Below, piece by piece: positions 23,901 through 34,616 of a stretch of DNA of 64,000 nucleotides. The notes below the pieces were generated by a model. It saw nothing but the letters and a program-made list of their open reading frames with translations. It searched no databases and was not told where the DNA came from. Source of the DNA: Paracentrotus lividus (lineage: Eukaryota; Echinodermata; Echinoidea; Camarodonta; Echinidae); the NCBI GenBank assembly GCA_940671915.1, contig CALNVZ010003433.1:13377555-13441554 (forward strand), written 5' to 3'. Position 1 is the stretch's first letter. Every line of letters starts with the position of its first letter. The position numbers were made by a program, and so were the translations under genes.

Positions 23901-25275
23901 TGAAATAATATTGCTTTTAAATTTTGAGGTATGAGGTCAGGCGCGGTCCAGGGGGGGGGGGGAGGGGGGCAACGAACCGAAGGAAAATAGATGAGCGGGC
24001 CGATCGACCCCCTTAACCTTAGCCCTATAGAAAAAATTTGGGGTACCTTTTGGCTCGCCCGATGTAACGAAAAAAAAATAAAAAAAATTGGGGTCTACCA
24101 AAATCTGAAATTCCAATGTTGGGCCCCCCTGTAATGAAATCCTGGATCCACCACCGTGAGGTCACCAACTTATTTATTTATTTATCTATGGGGTTCAATT
24201 TTTTTTATTGCACGTGAAGTCATTTGCTTCATTTTTCGGAGAGGACGCTTCTTGACTGAACGTGATTTGACAACATGAACTGTCTGAAAAATAAGTGGAT
24301 ATGGGCAAAGTAAACATTATAAGTTTGTTGCATATATACAAGTGTTCTTACATCCCCAAAAAAAATCATCAAGTGACGTCTAACTATGCATAAAAACACT
24401 AAATTCTGAGAGGACATTTGTTGACAGAATTGGCACCACATTTTTGGTTAATGGTCACAAAAAAAATCAAATTAACTGTAGCGTTCTGGGGTTTTAGATT
24501 TTAAACAATCGCAATAGATTGGAAAAACAATGATTGTTAATAATAAAGATGCTCAGACTCAAAATTAAATGAGACAGTAATTTTGTCCTAAAATGCAAGA
24601 TACAGGGGCCGCACTGAGAGCCGCGGAGCTTTTTCGAAAGTGGAGAGGCTGAGCCGAAAGTAGAGGGGCTGAACAGACTGAAAGTCGTCAAGATATGGTC
24701 ATTTTCGCGTTTTCGTACACGTTTGCTGAAAAAAAAGTGGAGGGGCCGCAGCCCCCCTAGCCCCCGTGGCTCCGCGGCCCATGTCAATTTTAGGAAGTAA
24801 TGTGTATTTGAATAATTTATTTTGTCTCTTGGAGGTTGCTCTAACAGTGCCTAACAGCTTGACATTGTAGATTTGAGATTACAGTACCTGTATTTCTTTC
24901 TATGGTGCACAGAAGGCCATTTTTTGACGGTGTACCCTGATTGTAAAACAACCCTTACTAAAATGTGTATCTTTGTGCTAAAATTGGTATACATCTATTC
25001 GTCAAGACTGTAATGCATTGAGTTGGTTCACGTGTAATCTGTGCTTACTTATCATTAATGGTTAAAGTGCTGTGAATAATATATATTTTTACCGGCTGTT
25101 CATACTTGCCCGAGACAAGGGTCAGATAAGACCCAAGAATGGGCCAACCTCGTGGGCCAGGAGGCAGGTTGTATCGTCGTCGACGTAGTAGTTGAACCAC
25201 GAGGAATCCGATGACGCAGGTCAGCACCGTGGTCGCTAGGTACGACATCGATAGTAACTCCGTAATCATCGTCAT
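15908..25275 (-). CDS. Cytochrome P450, CYP2-like, complete seven-exon gene
   Basis: Exons: 25093-25275, 23480-23657, 22335-22690, 20303-20452, 17105-17239, 16396-16735, 15908-16083. All have GT/AG borders and compatible phases (0,1,0,0,0,1). They total 1518 bases, giving 505 residues, a normal microsomal P450 length. The start is the ATG at 25275, before a hydrophobic anchor (about residues 10-30), an RRRR stop-transfer and the LPPGPRGWP hinge. Other landmarks are C-helix WNEQR (133-137), I-helix AGFET (311-315), K-helix ECYR (368-371), PERF (423-426) and haem loop FGIGRRLCPG (445-454) with the ligand cysteine at 452. The family performs NADPH-dependent monooxygenation at the ER membrane. 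The substrate cannot be read from sequence. The CYP2-clan call rests on the exon pattern and motifs; no subfamily is assigned. No frame break was found, so it looks functional. Nearly every intron carries a transposon or repeat array. Confidence 0.9.
17770..18000. repeat. (GT)n-rich low-complexity DNA
   Basis: TGTGTGTGTG runs at about 17777-17792 and 17968-17986 with GTGTAGTGTGTGTTG-like spacers, in the fourth intron of the P450 gene. Confidence 0.8.
18109..19797. mobile_element. Long inverted-repeat element in a P450 intron
   Basis: The outer ends are CTAAACACAACACAAA and its exact reverse complement at 19782-19797. Inside, 18124-19341 is an imperfect palindrome (ATGAACCCATCAAACAACC to GGTTGTTTGATGGGTTCAT, centre near 18690). 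The block 19342-19780 is unpaired. The right arm carries an inserted LINE-tail-like fragment at 19054-19203 that the left arm lacks. No coding capacity. Confidence 0.7.
19054..19203 (-). mobile_element. Retrotransposon 3'-end fragment with (TTA)n
   Basis: Relative to the paired left arm of the surrounding palindrome, this block is an insertion. On the minus strand it ends in a simple (AAT)n tail preceded by TGTATTTTGTATTG and AATGCGGATT. That is the usual look of a truncated L2/CR1-type LINE or dependent SINE. Confidence 0.5.
21085..21589. mobile_element. 251-bp TWA-target MITE inserted into a copy of itself
   Basis: The ends are TGCGGCGGTCACAACTC and its inverse. An inner copy of exactly 251 bp (21218-21468) splits an outer copy at its TTA, leaving TTA at 21215-21217 and TAA at 21469-21471. 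505 bp equals 251+251+3. A single undivided 251-bp copy sits at 35697-35947 between TTA repeats. A 3-bp TWA target site suggests the PIF/Harbinger superfamily. No coding capacity. Confidence 0.85.
21620..21920 (-). mobile_element. tRNA-derived SINE
   Basis: Reading the minus strand from about 21917 gives an A-box-like TGGCTCAGTGGATAGAGCA, then a B-box GGTTCGATACC 40 bases on, in tRNA spacing. After the tRNA-like head comes an unrelated body (CATACCAAAAGACG and on). The anticodon arm does not pair well, so this is a SINE promoter, not a working tRNA gene. The 3' end is not certain. Confidence 0.75.
22958..23002 (+). repeat. Short tandem repeat, TGATTTCAAG x4
   Basis: Four near-perfect copies of a 10-base unit (AAGTGATTTC), in the second intron of the P450 gene. 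Confidence 0.85.
23055..23455. repeat. TTTGGTCTAAT array that reverses orientation
   Basis: Degenerate TTTGGTCTAAT and CATTTGGTCTA units fill 23055-23290. The second part (23300-23450) carries the reverse complement (TTAGACGAAATGG, TAGACCAAG). Similar arrays occur at 36440-36895 and 41060-41570. Confidence 0.8.
23940..24156. mobile_element. Small hAT-like MITE
   Basis: A perfect 8-bp direct repeat TGAGGTCA flanks it (23932-23939 and 24157-24164). The ends GGCGCGGTCCAGG and CCTGGATCCACCACCG are imperfectly inverted. G-rich at the left, C-rich at the right; 217 bp. Located in the first intron of the P450 gene. Confidence 0.75.
24600..24785. mobile_element. GC-ended repeat, probable MITE
   Basis: GGGGCCGCACTGAGAGCCGC at the left pairs loosely with GTGGCTCCGCGGCCCA at the right. 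The interior has two AGTGGAGAGGCTGAG-like repeats. No target duplication identified. Confidence 0.4.
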
Positions 25276-25424
25276 ATTCTAAAAATATTACAATTTTTTT
25301 TGGACAAATTTGAATCATACAACCTATACTATTTTTCAACATTCTGTAACAAGGGAAACGTAAAGGAAAAGTGCAAAAAGAAGGAAATTAGATCTAATCT
25401 AATCTTAATCTATGTTTTCATATT

Positions 25425-26090
25425 ACACTGCAAAAACGCTGGTGTTAAATATGCAACACCATGGCGGGGTTAAATTTGTGGTGTTAGACCGGAATTAGAT
25501 GCTATCTCTCTAACACCACTTGGTGTTAAGACAAATTCTGAAAAAGCACTTTGTTAAATTTTTGCAGGTAAAAGTCATATCATTTGATATATATCAATTA
25601 TAAATATCATAACACAAAATATAGCACAAATTTAGCTTTAGTTTATGAAGTTAACTGAATATTTTTTTAACACCAAAAGCTGGGTGTATTTAACACCAGC
25701 CCTGGTATCTATATCCGACCACACCGATTGGTGTTAAATTAACACCAACAAGAATAAAATCAACCACTCACTAGCGTAAATTCGCTCGCCCTATCTATTC
25801 TCAGGGGGATGACGCTTGTATTTTACGTAATTTCCCAGATGAAAGCATTCTATACGGATTACGCCAGTGAAATCAACACCCACTGCGTATCAAATTCGAA
25901 TTAACACTATGAAAAGTGTCAAATTAACACCAGAATGTGGGTTAAATAACACCAAATAGTTTTATTAATGTATTCTAACACCCAAACTGGTGTAATGTTA
26001 ACACCAGTTGGTGTGGTCGGATATAGATTCCGGGGCCGGTGTTGATTAACACCGTGTGTTAAATTTAAAACACCCCAGTTTTGCAGTTGT
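25425..26090. mobile_element. CACTG-ended element rich in GGTGTTAA words
   Basis: The ends are CACTGCAAAAACGCTGGTGT and the inverted ACACCCCAGTTTTGCAGTTG. The words TGGTGTTAA and TTAACACCA recur many times in both orientations across about 665 bp. It lies just upstream of the intact P450 start, so it could also contribute promoter sequence. No coding capacity. Confidence 0.7.
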
Positions 26091-26309
26091 AGTACAGGCA
26101 GACAGGCAGTACAGGAGCCCTATCAAAAAACAATTACAGCTTAGCCCGATAAAGGGACGCGCTAAATTTTTCGGATTTTAACATGTACGGTCAATGACTG
26201 GTTTTTAAATTATAGGGGCGCGCGTTACTTCGCCCCCGCCTGGATCCGCCACTACAATCCATAGCAATACCACCCTTTCTTGTACGTTTTTGATCCTCCC
26301 ATGACACCG

Positions 26310-26660
26310 GCATAACCTTGCGTGCAAGCGCGGCGATTTCATGTCACGACTTGAGGGGAGGGGGGGAAAGAAACACCTGAAAATGAAAAATGATACTCCC
26401 CAAATTTGCATAATTCGCACATTATGCAGAAACTAATAAAAATGTTTGCGAGCGCGAAGCGCGAGCCGAAAAATTTGCTGTATAATAACATTTAGCATTG
26501 TATTTGACATACATTTTACCTCTTTATTAGCTTCACACACTAATCACTACATAAAAAATATGTTAAGCTTTAAAAAATCGAGGGGGGGGGAGGACACGTC
26601 CCCCCGTCCCCCCACACCCCCCCCCCCCCCCCTCGAGATGCAATCGCCGCCAATGCCTGC
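26310..26660. mobile_element. Repeat related to 8064-8405
   Basis: Shares with 8064-8405, in the same order: a GGCG(CG)ATTTCA start, a G-run, TTTGCATA.TTCGCACATTA, GCGAGCGCGAAGCGCGAGCC, ACATTTAGCATT and TTTATTAGCTTCACA, with G/C homopolymers at the end. The outer ends CGTGCAAGCGCGGCGATT and AATCGCCGCCAATG are inverted. Confidence 0.65.
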
Positions 26661-27834
26661 GTGACTTTTGGTTTATTCCTCTCAGGTGAAAAGGGAATTT
26701 AAAGGAAAAAAATGTTTTTGAAAATGAACAAAGTCCTTAAGATTTATTCATCACCACAATAACATCAAAACATAATTCCATGCTTTCCTGCAAATGTTCG
26801 ATTAAAAGAAGGCGAAGGTCGTTTTAACCTTTGGCTTTATAATTATGGATGCACTGGTTATGGTTGAAATATAGCAACATATAAAAATGCACTAATTTCA
26901 GCTATACTTATGGCAAATGAGGGTATATTACATGAATTTTCAAAAGTACTTTTGCAAACTGCAATCAGACAATTTTTTAGTCCGGGTGCTTCCTCGGTCT
27001 ACAAAATAACTAAGTTTTCCAATATCTATCCCGGTCGCTAGTCCCCCCCCCCTCCGCCCGAAGGCTGAAAACAACCCTTTTGATGTTTTGTTTTGTCTCT
27101 TCTTTTTTTGTGTGAACTTGTGTATGCTAGCAAATTGAAACTATTTAGGGGCGGTGAGTGCCCCCTCCCCGGTCCTGAAAATAAATCCCCGCCCCTAAAT
27201 AGTTTCAATTTGACCTAATCTCCAATTATTTAGGTTTCGGACCATTCGAGCTAATTCTGTTTCTAGACCTCATTATAATTTTACCACAGGGAAGTTTATC
27301 GTCTTCTTTATATGTCGTTTCTTCACATTTACTAGTATTCTCACCATCTTATACCCTCAATCCTACCCTTCATTTGCTCATAAAGTTAATATTCTTCTAT
27401 AATGATCTCCAGCACAAAATTCAAGTAATTTTGCTCAAAAGAAAATGACTGTGCAACATGTAAAATTCTAGCACACTCGACTCACACATATGTAAAACAA
27501 ATCTCTCTAACTTACTCACCAGTCGAATCAAGTTGAAAATACGAGATTTCAGGTGATGGAGTTAATGATTCAAAGCCTTTAATCAAAACACATAGACACG
27601 GCAACAGGGCTCGACATGAAGTGAACGACAACATAGTTATCTCACATGTCATACAAAATAATGTCACTAAATTCTTTATCGCCCTCTACAGACTTGAAAC
27701 GAATAATGTTACAACATTATAGTATCTCAGAACATTTTACTATAGATAGTTGCTCGTTGGCTTAAAGCCAGTAGGCGCCTGCATGCTTTAATCGGTCGGC
27801 CGATCGCCTCTTGGCTTTTGCGACCATAGCCTAT
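26661..27834. other. Non-coding spacer
   Basis: No gene. A pair of inverted words (AAATTGAAACTATTTAGGGG and CCCCTAAATAGTTTCAATTT) at about 27130-27215 forms a small hairpin with a C-rich loop. Confidence 0.6.
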
Positions 27835-28077
27835 GGGTGCTATCTCACTTCGCGACAGAATAGAAATTTCGTCTCCGCGACGGATAAATAGTATTAGAGA
27901 CGTCTCGGAGACGTCTCTTGAATTTAGGAGACGGATTTTTTTTCCATAAATTGTCGCGGAGACTTCTCGGATACGTCTAGGAGACGTCTCGGAAACGTCT
28001 CTAATACTATTTATCCGTTGCGAAGACGAAATTTCTATTCTGTCGCAGAGACGTCTCCGCGAAGTGATATAGCACCC
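27835..28077. mobile_element. GAGACGTC fold-back element
   Basis: A nearly perfect 243-bp palindrome from GGGTGCTATCTCACTTCGCG to CGCGAAGTGATATAGCACCC, with repeated GAGACGTCTCGG words in both arms. The clearest member of the family also seen at 7117-8766, near 12300, at 34960-35300 and near 59000. Confidence 0.75.
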
Positions 28078-28752
28078 TTAGTTAGTACGAAGGCCACGCC
28101 AAAACTATACATGAGCCTGAAGCAAATAATCTTGGAGATTGAAAAGCGCTATACGGGCCTATAATATATAAAGTACCAAATAAGCAACTATTTGGCTTTT
28201 TATCAACTTGGTCTGACAGCAGTACTGTTGGTCTAATTTTCCGTCCTCCACCCGTTAGGGCCAAATTTGCCCTCATCTTCGATTCGTGCAATATTGTCCC
28301 TATCTCGTGGAATACTTCTGGTATCCTATTCTGAGCCATCCAATATAAGTGTTCACTGTTGAAGGAGTGAATATTAGAAATGGAAGAGTTTAGGGTGAAA
28401 ATACACCATTTTTTTCCATTTCCACTCGTTTTGGAGTGACCTCAGAGATCATTTCAAGAGGTAACTCAAAGATGAGTGAAAATAGTGAGAAAAAGCATAT
28501 CTTCACTCCAAATTCAATCGAATTTAGAGTGAACTTTATTTCAAATTCACCTTCTGAAAGTCACTCGGTCAAGAATGAAATTTCTCTCTCTCTCTCCCTC
28601 TCTTTGATTTTATTTTTTTCTTTCCATTTTTTTAAGAGTGAGAGAGAGTACAAAACACCAAACAGTATTTGAAATGGGAAGTATGCTACTAGTGTCACTC
28701 AGGTTAAACATTGAAACAATCAACCTTATATCTAGGCCTATTTACACAATTT
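28078..28752. other. Non-coding spacer
   Basis: No gene. Contains a CTCTCT run at about 28583-28605. Confidence 0.55.
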
Positions 28753-29883
28753 AAACCCCTCACAAAAAGTTTCGCAAGTCGACTTTGGGTCATGATAACT
28801 TTTCAGGTACGCTTTAGTTATTCCTGATTTTTTAGTACATTGGAAAGATTATTTATATCTCCCCCTTTTGAGCTTGTATCCTATTTGTAGATGATTGTAT
28901 ACTGCTTCAATGCACAGAATACAGAATATGGAGAAAAGTAAAAAGTCAACATGTGTAAATGACATTGTGTATAATTGATCACATGATGATTCCCGCAGAC
29001 TTCACTTTAGGTCCTGATTAACTTTTGGGGATATTTTCATAATTTTTAATTAAATTTATATACCATTGTCAAGTTAATTTATTCCTCTCTTGATTGATAC
29101 CTTATTTGTCAAGGTGACATGTATGCCTGTGTCCAAAGAACCCTCTCATACACTTGAATACATGACAAAGCGAACGATTTCTTCAGTTTAATTTCTGTAA
29201 CAAACACTGACCCTTGATACACATTTTTAATGTGGGGAGTTTTAAATCATTGTCAATTTTTATGCATTAAAAAGGTCATTTATTCGTTCTGTGTTAGTGG
29301 TGTCGTGAGTTTGCCCAAGTAAGCATCGTGATTGAATGCAACATAACTCGACCGAATCATCTGCAAGTAAAAAAGTGAAAAGTTCGGAAAACTGCATTGA
29401 TATATCAGTAATCAGCTTCGAAAACACACGAATCATATACCACGATAGGCTTCAAGCTTCTGCCAAACCTTGGTGCTTCTGACTTCCATAACAATTCAGA
29501 AGTGTTCTGTCATGCGCAAGGGACACCTAATCAGTTACTAAATTAGTAAGGTGGTCATTAGAAAAGCAGGATAATTAGAATCTGAGCAAATGGTGCTAAA
29601 AATATAGAAAAATTAGAAAATACCTCGAAAGTAACTCTAAAGCTAAGTCAATTGCGGAACTTCGCTTGAATAAATGCATTTTGCAACATTGACTTTTTAC
29701 TTTCGTCCAGTATTCTGATATTCTGGCATTGTAAGCTGGACAATCATTCAAAAAGGATTTCAATCAAAAGGGGAATATAAATTATTTTCCAATCGGGATG
29801 CAAGAATCAAGGATATAACTAAAGCGTACCTGAAAAGTTATCATGACCCAAAGTCGACTTGCGAAACTTTTTGTGAGGGGTTT
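28753..29883. mobile_element. Long-TIR element, AAACCCCTCACAAAAAG ends
   Basis: The left end AAACCCCTCACAAAAAGTTT and the inverted right end pair for at least 65 bp (including CGCAAGTCGACTTTGG and TCATGATAACTTTTCAGGTA). Looser pairing continues inwards. It is 1131 bp with TA at both outer edges and no coding capacity, possibly a Tc1/mariner-type MITE. Confidence 0.75.
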
Positions 29884-30889
29884 ATATACAACTTAAAACC
29901 CTAAATAAGGAAATAATAGTAAACATGACTGAAAATGAGAAAGAGCATTAAATGTCAGTTCTGGATTTATATTTCTTGATGATTACTATTCATTAACATA
30001 ATGAATACATATGGCATTGACATTTGCAAGTTAGGAAGAATAAAATATCGACCATTATCTTACAAAATTTTATAATAAACTATGTAAAACTAACAACAAC
30101 AATAACAACAACAATTCCCTAAACAAATACTGTGCGCCTTCCCCTAAAATACATTTTTGAAATATCTGCCTAATAACAAAAACATGAATACAGTCATTAT
30201 GTTTTCATGTATAGAAAGTTCATAGACTCAACTGTTGTGAGCAAACATGCAGACATGGTTGAAAGTCTGAACATTATTCGTGCTTGGATTAGCGCTGCCA
30301 ACTTTTGTAAAGCAAAAATGGAAATTAGGTCGTTCGTGCAGAAATTTTATTTATTCACTGTTGGTGAATTCAAATGTTATCCAGTTTAGAAAATTGGTGA
30401 TTGTCTGCTGATTTCATGGCAAATGATGTATGATGTGAGCTTTTGCTGTGAACGTGACTACCAAATTCAACTGTTTGTGCAGCCATGAATAAATGTAATT
30501 TCTTGTTTTTAACCATAATTGGGCTTTGGAAGTTCTGGGAGATGTCTTTCAGTGAAGGTCTCTTGGTCCAATATAAACTTTTCCAAACGGATAGTGGATC
30601 CCTGCGCAACATCATTTTTCTGTAATACGAATTTACATCTTTTTAATCCGTTAGTGTTCATTAAACCAAGATCAAAATGTGAAATGATCAGACAAAGGGT
30701 AAAAATGTATTCTTAAAAACAAAACAATTATTCCTGTAAAAAAAAATATTTTAGATATCACTGCGGTCAAGAAGGATCAATAATAAAAGTACCAAAAATG
30801 TGTAGATCTGCAAAGTTTTGTTATACATTCGAATTTAGAATGCAATATGAAAATAAGACGTCATACCCCGCATCTTATTGACAAGACAT
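29884..30889. other. Non-coding, 3' flank of the CYP1-like pseudogene
   Basis: AT-rich. No coding feature is supported. Confidence 0.55.
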
Positions 30890-31931
30890 CTATCTTGGGT
30901 CGATCTGAATATTGAATTCCTTTGGGCGTCTACCCTGGAACAGCTTCAAGATTGACTTCAAGACCTTCAGGACAACTGAACTTTAGTTGGTGCAGGAAAG
31001 TCGCAAAGTAGCTGAACAACTTGATTTGCGCCGCATTCCTTCCCGGACATCGACGAGGCCCAAGACTGAATGTTTGTAAAAGTTGCATCTTTTCTTCGTC
31101 CAGTGCTCCATCCTGAGTACGGAAACGACGAGGATTGAAGTCTTCAGGTTCCTTCCACACCTCAGGATCATAGTGAGCCGAGTAGAGATTGACAAAGACT
31201 GGCATATCCTTAGGAACGAAGAACCCATCAAGCACAGTATCTTGGGTTGTACAGTGAGGAACGGCAAATGGAAGGGCCGACGCATAACGTTGGATTTCGA
31301 GCAGGCATGACTGCGCCAACGGAAGTTTGTCACGGTCGTCCAATGTTGGCATACGATCACGACCAACCACCTCATCGATCTCGCTTTGGACGTCAGCTTG
31401 AACCTGTGGGTATTTCACCATGTACACCATGATCCATTCCAACTTCGCCAAGACTGGATCGGTACCTGCTGGGAAAAAGTCAAAGGAAGTTGCATAGAGA
31501 TCTTTACCGTCCAACCCCTGACGCTGAAGCTCCTCTTCACCTCTGTGCGACCGGTGAAACTGTATGTGACATTAATCTTTCCCACTTCCGGGCTCATAGG
31601 TTGCGTAATGTTCTTCGATGAATTTAGAGAACACTCCTGCGAATTTCTTTCGATAATCTCTCATGTCTTTTTTAGATTTGAAGAATCTCACCAGGGCATG
31701 AGGTCGACTTGGGTTTCCACTTCCAAGACACTTTCCAGATTGCTTCTACCGCCATCGACCAGTCGTTCAACATCTCATCATCATAGAACTACGCCTACCA
31801 GACAATAGCGGAGAATGGTACTGGGGCACAGATAGACGCAGCAAACCCCAATGCCTGAACTCCCTTCACGTTTATTTCTCGTAAGTGTCGGACAAGTTCT
31901 TCTGTCTTCTCTGACTAACATCCTCAGAATA

Positions 31932-33569
31932 GTCAGCAGCCAGCTCAAGATTGGTTAGCTGAACGAGATACCAGTAGTAAAGTACTGGAATAATGGCGAA
32001 GAATCCCACATTTACTAAACCCAACGTCTGGCAGTGCATCTCTGCTGCATTAGGTCCCTACAGCCGGGGGCGTCCAAAATGAGTGCCCATTTACAAAAAT
32101 TCTATTTTGATAAAAATAGCAGAATTCATTTCTAAACACACTAACTTTGATGTCAAATAAACAGTATTACTTTTCTTAACGCTTGTGTCATTTTGAAATC
32201 AGACTGAAATCGAAAACAGTGAAAGTTTTGATGAAGAAATGTTTTTCTACTTTTTTACGCAAATATTTTGGTTCCTTTTTTCATATTTTTAATAATAGTT
32301 GTATAAAACATTGATGTTTGTAACTTTTCTAAAAACTACCTACGTGCATGTGAATGATGCTGTAAAAGGAAGGGAGTTATATCTTATTCCGATAAAGAAT
32401 TATGATGAGCTAAGTCAGGAAACGCAATATAGACAAAATCAACAATTTGCCCCGTATCGAAGAAGAATCCCATACCCGTACGTGTATTAGGAAAGCCGAT
32501 ACATGCGATAGCTTTTAGCAGACAAAAAAGTATCGAAATGTTCCGCATTTTTGGCATTTTGTTTGCCTACTCACAGCCATCGCATACAATCAGCTTTTCA
32601 TAATACACGTGCGGGTTTGTGTGTTCTCAGTCACGGGGCAAATTGTTGATTTTTGTCTATATTGCGTTCCTGACTTTAGCTCATCATAATTCTTTATCGG
32701 AATAAGATATAACTCCCTTCTTTTTACAGTCATTCACATGCACGTAGGTAGTTTTTAGAAAAGTTACAAATCAATGTTTTATACAACTATTTATTAAAAA
32801 TTATTGAAAAAGGGAACAAAAATATTTGCGTAAAAAAAGTGAGAAAAAACTTTTCTTCAAAAACTTTCACTGTTTTCGATTTCAGTCTGATTTCAAAATG
32901 ACAGCGTTAAGCAATGTAATACTGTTTATTTTGACATTAAGTTAGTGGCCCGAATTCACAAAGGTGGTTTCTGCCAAACCCACGGATCCGCGGATTTGTG
33001 AATATTCATGTAATATTACGCTTAATTTTAGCGCGTACATTGAAAAGGTCCAATATGAATGCGCGATTTTGTCATTTTGCACGAGATATACGCCAGTTGC
33101 TATGTTTTGACATAATGAGCCCATGTTTTTAAATTAATGAGTCCACTGTTGAGTCAACGGTTTATTTAAATTAATTTGAATAAACAGCAGCAAAACCATA
33201 GCGACAAGCGTAAATTTAGAGCTCTGTGACAAAATCGCGCATTCATATTGGACCTTTCTCACAGTACGCGCTAAAATTAAGCGTATTTATTACACCAAAT
33301 CTACATAATCCACGGATCCGTGGGTTTGGTAGAAACCACCTTTGTGAATTCGGGCCAGTGTGTTTAGAAAATGAATTCTGCTATTTTTATTCAAAATAGA
33401 ATTTTTTGTAAAATGGGCACTCATTTTGGACCCCCGGCTGTAGGGACCTAATGCAGCAGAGATGCACTGCCGACGTCTGGGTTATAAATGTGGGATTCTT
33501 CGCCATATATTCCAATACTTTACTACTGGTACCTCGTTCAGCTAACCAATCTTGAGCTAGCTGCCTGAC
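31932..33569. repeat. Large hairpin filling the CYP1-like intron
   Basis: 31932-32510 and 32575-33569 are reverse complements with scattered differences, centre near 32545. Examples are AGCTCAAGATTGGTTAGCTG against CAGCTAACCAATCTTGAGCT at the outer edges, and the GGTCCCTACAGCCGGGGG block against its inverse at 33433-33451. Arms are about 580 bp once the 410-bp insertion in the right arm is removed. No target duplication found. Confidence 0.85.
32947..33356. mobile_element. MITE inserted in one arm of the intron hairpin
   Basis: The ends are GGCCCGAATTCACAAAGGTG and its inverse, long inverted arms (through CCACGGATCCG), and AGT on both sides (32944-32946, 33357-33359). The left hairpin arm has the uninterrupted target, so the insertion and its 3-bp duplication can be read directly. 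Confidence 0.85.
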
Positions 33570-33961
33570 TAGAACTGTACCTGCTCACCATGTGTAAACT
33601 CCTGGAATGCCGTATCAACAAGGTCTCTCTGGAGCACCCATTGCTCGCCGTAAAATCCAAAGGTCATTGACGGGCCATAGTGGCTCATTTCTTCTTTAAT
33701 CAGGTTGGAAGTGAAGAAGTCTGGGCGACTTGCAAAGACCACAGGCTGCTCTTCAAGAGCATTCCTAATAGCGTGGAACCCGTTTAGAATAAGTACGGCA
33801 CGGCTGCCTAGTTGGAGCTGGTAGATGTTGCCGTAGATCTTTGCCTTTTCCATGAAAGATATCTGCATGCGTGATTTGTCCAAGGAGAGTAGGTTACCAA
33901 AGAGAGGGAGTCCGCTCCAGGGTCCTGGTAGTGGACGAACTTCATTGTTTACGTTGGCCAT

Positions 33962-34509
33962 CTTATTGCGTCTATAGTCTTGTAGTAACTATTATAAGGT
34001 ATAACTTCCAGTTCATAAGTCATTTTTAAGTAAGATGATATGGTGTTTCAGTCCTGGTTTCATGGATAAAACGAGTATGAAACCCACAAGAAAAATCTTC
34101 TTTAGGTAACAATTAATTTCTCAGTTACACAGTCAATCATGTCAATGGAGGGAATTACGTCCAATGTTGCTTTCTAGTCTGAACGTGGCGTTCAAAACAT
34201 GGCAAGAGCATTGTGAAGAGTGTCACTTTTTTCAGTGGCTTTGTGGTAAACTATTTCAAAACTAATTGTGCTTGCCACCCAACCTTAAACGTTAAACGCT
34301 CCCTAAACATGTACAATAGGCATGACAGAAGAATGCTGTTTGAAGAGCTTACATGCAAAAAGGACTAAATCTACCTTTGATGAAAATTGAGTTATTGATA
34401 TCAAGCCATTGTTCAGGTACGTACCCGTCTTTGAACAAAAGAATTTTTTTTTTAATGTTGATTACAACTGTAAGAAATTTCATTTTGCAATTTCCCTTTT
34501 CCATAGACG
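33962..34509. other. 5' flank of the CYP1-like pseudogene
   Basis: No exon carrying the missing membrane anchor is recognisable here. A small repeat (GAGCTTACATGCAAAAAGGA at 34346) is the inverse of a segment at 34570-34600. Confidence 0.5.
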
Positions 34510-34616
34510 CGTGTACAAAATCTGGTAAACAAATACCATTTCCTCTGAGTTATAAAGTTATAAAGGTGGATTTAGTCCCTTTTGCATGTAAGCTCTTTAT
34601 AATGATCAGTTTTCTA

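Larger units (their letters stand above)
30890..33961 (-). pseudogene. CYP1-like cytochrome P450 pseudogene, two exons
   Basis: Exon 1 (33581-33961) encodes 127 residues: the proline hinge LPGPWSGLPLFGN, then the GSRAVLILNGFHAIRNAL region typical of CYP1-type proteins. Exon 2 (30890-31914) encodes the rest: I-helix region AGTDP (normally followed by T, not P), EIQR, NPRRF in place of PERF, and a good haem loop FSLGPRRCPG. It is broken. A TAG lies at 31795-31797 and a frameshift follows just downstream (frame resumes with LGSGNPSRPHALVRFF). A TAA lies in frame at 31572-31574. A shift near 30932 puts TAG at 30930-30932 and displaces the tail PKEFNIQIDPR. There is no hydrophobic anchor before the hinge, and an in-frame TAG lies 30 bases upstream of the ATG. 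The intron is nearly all hairpin. Sequencing error cannot explain so many lesions. Confidence 0.85.
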
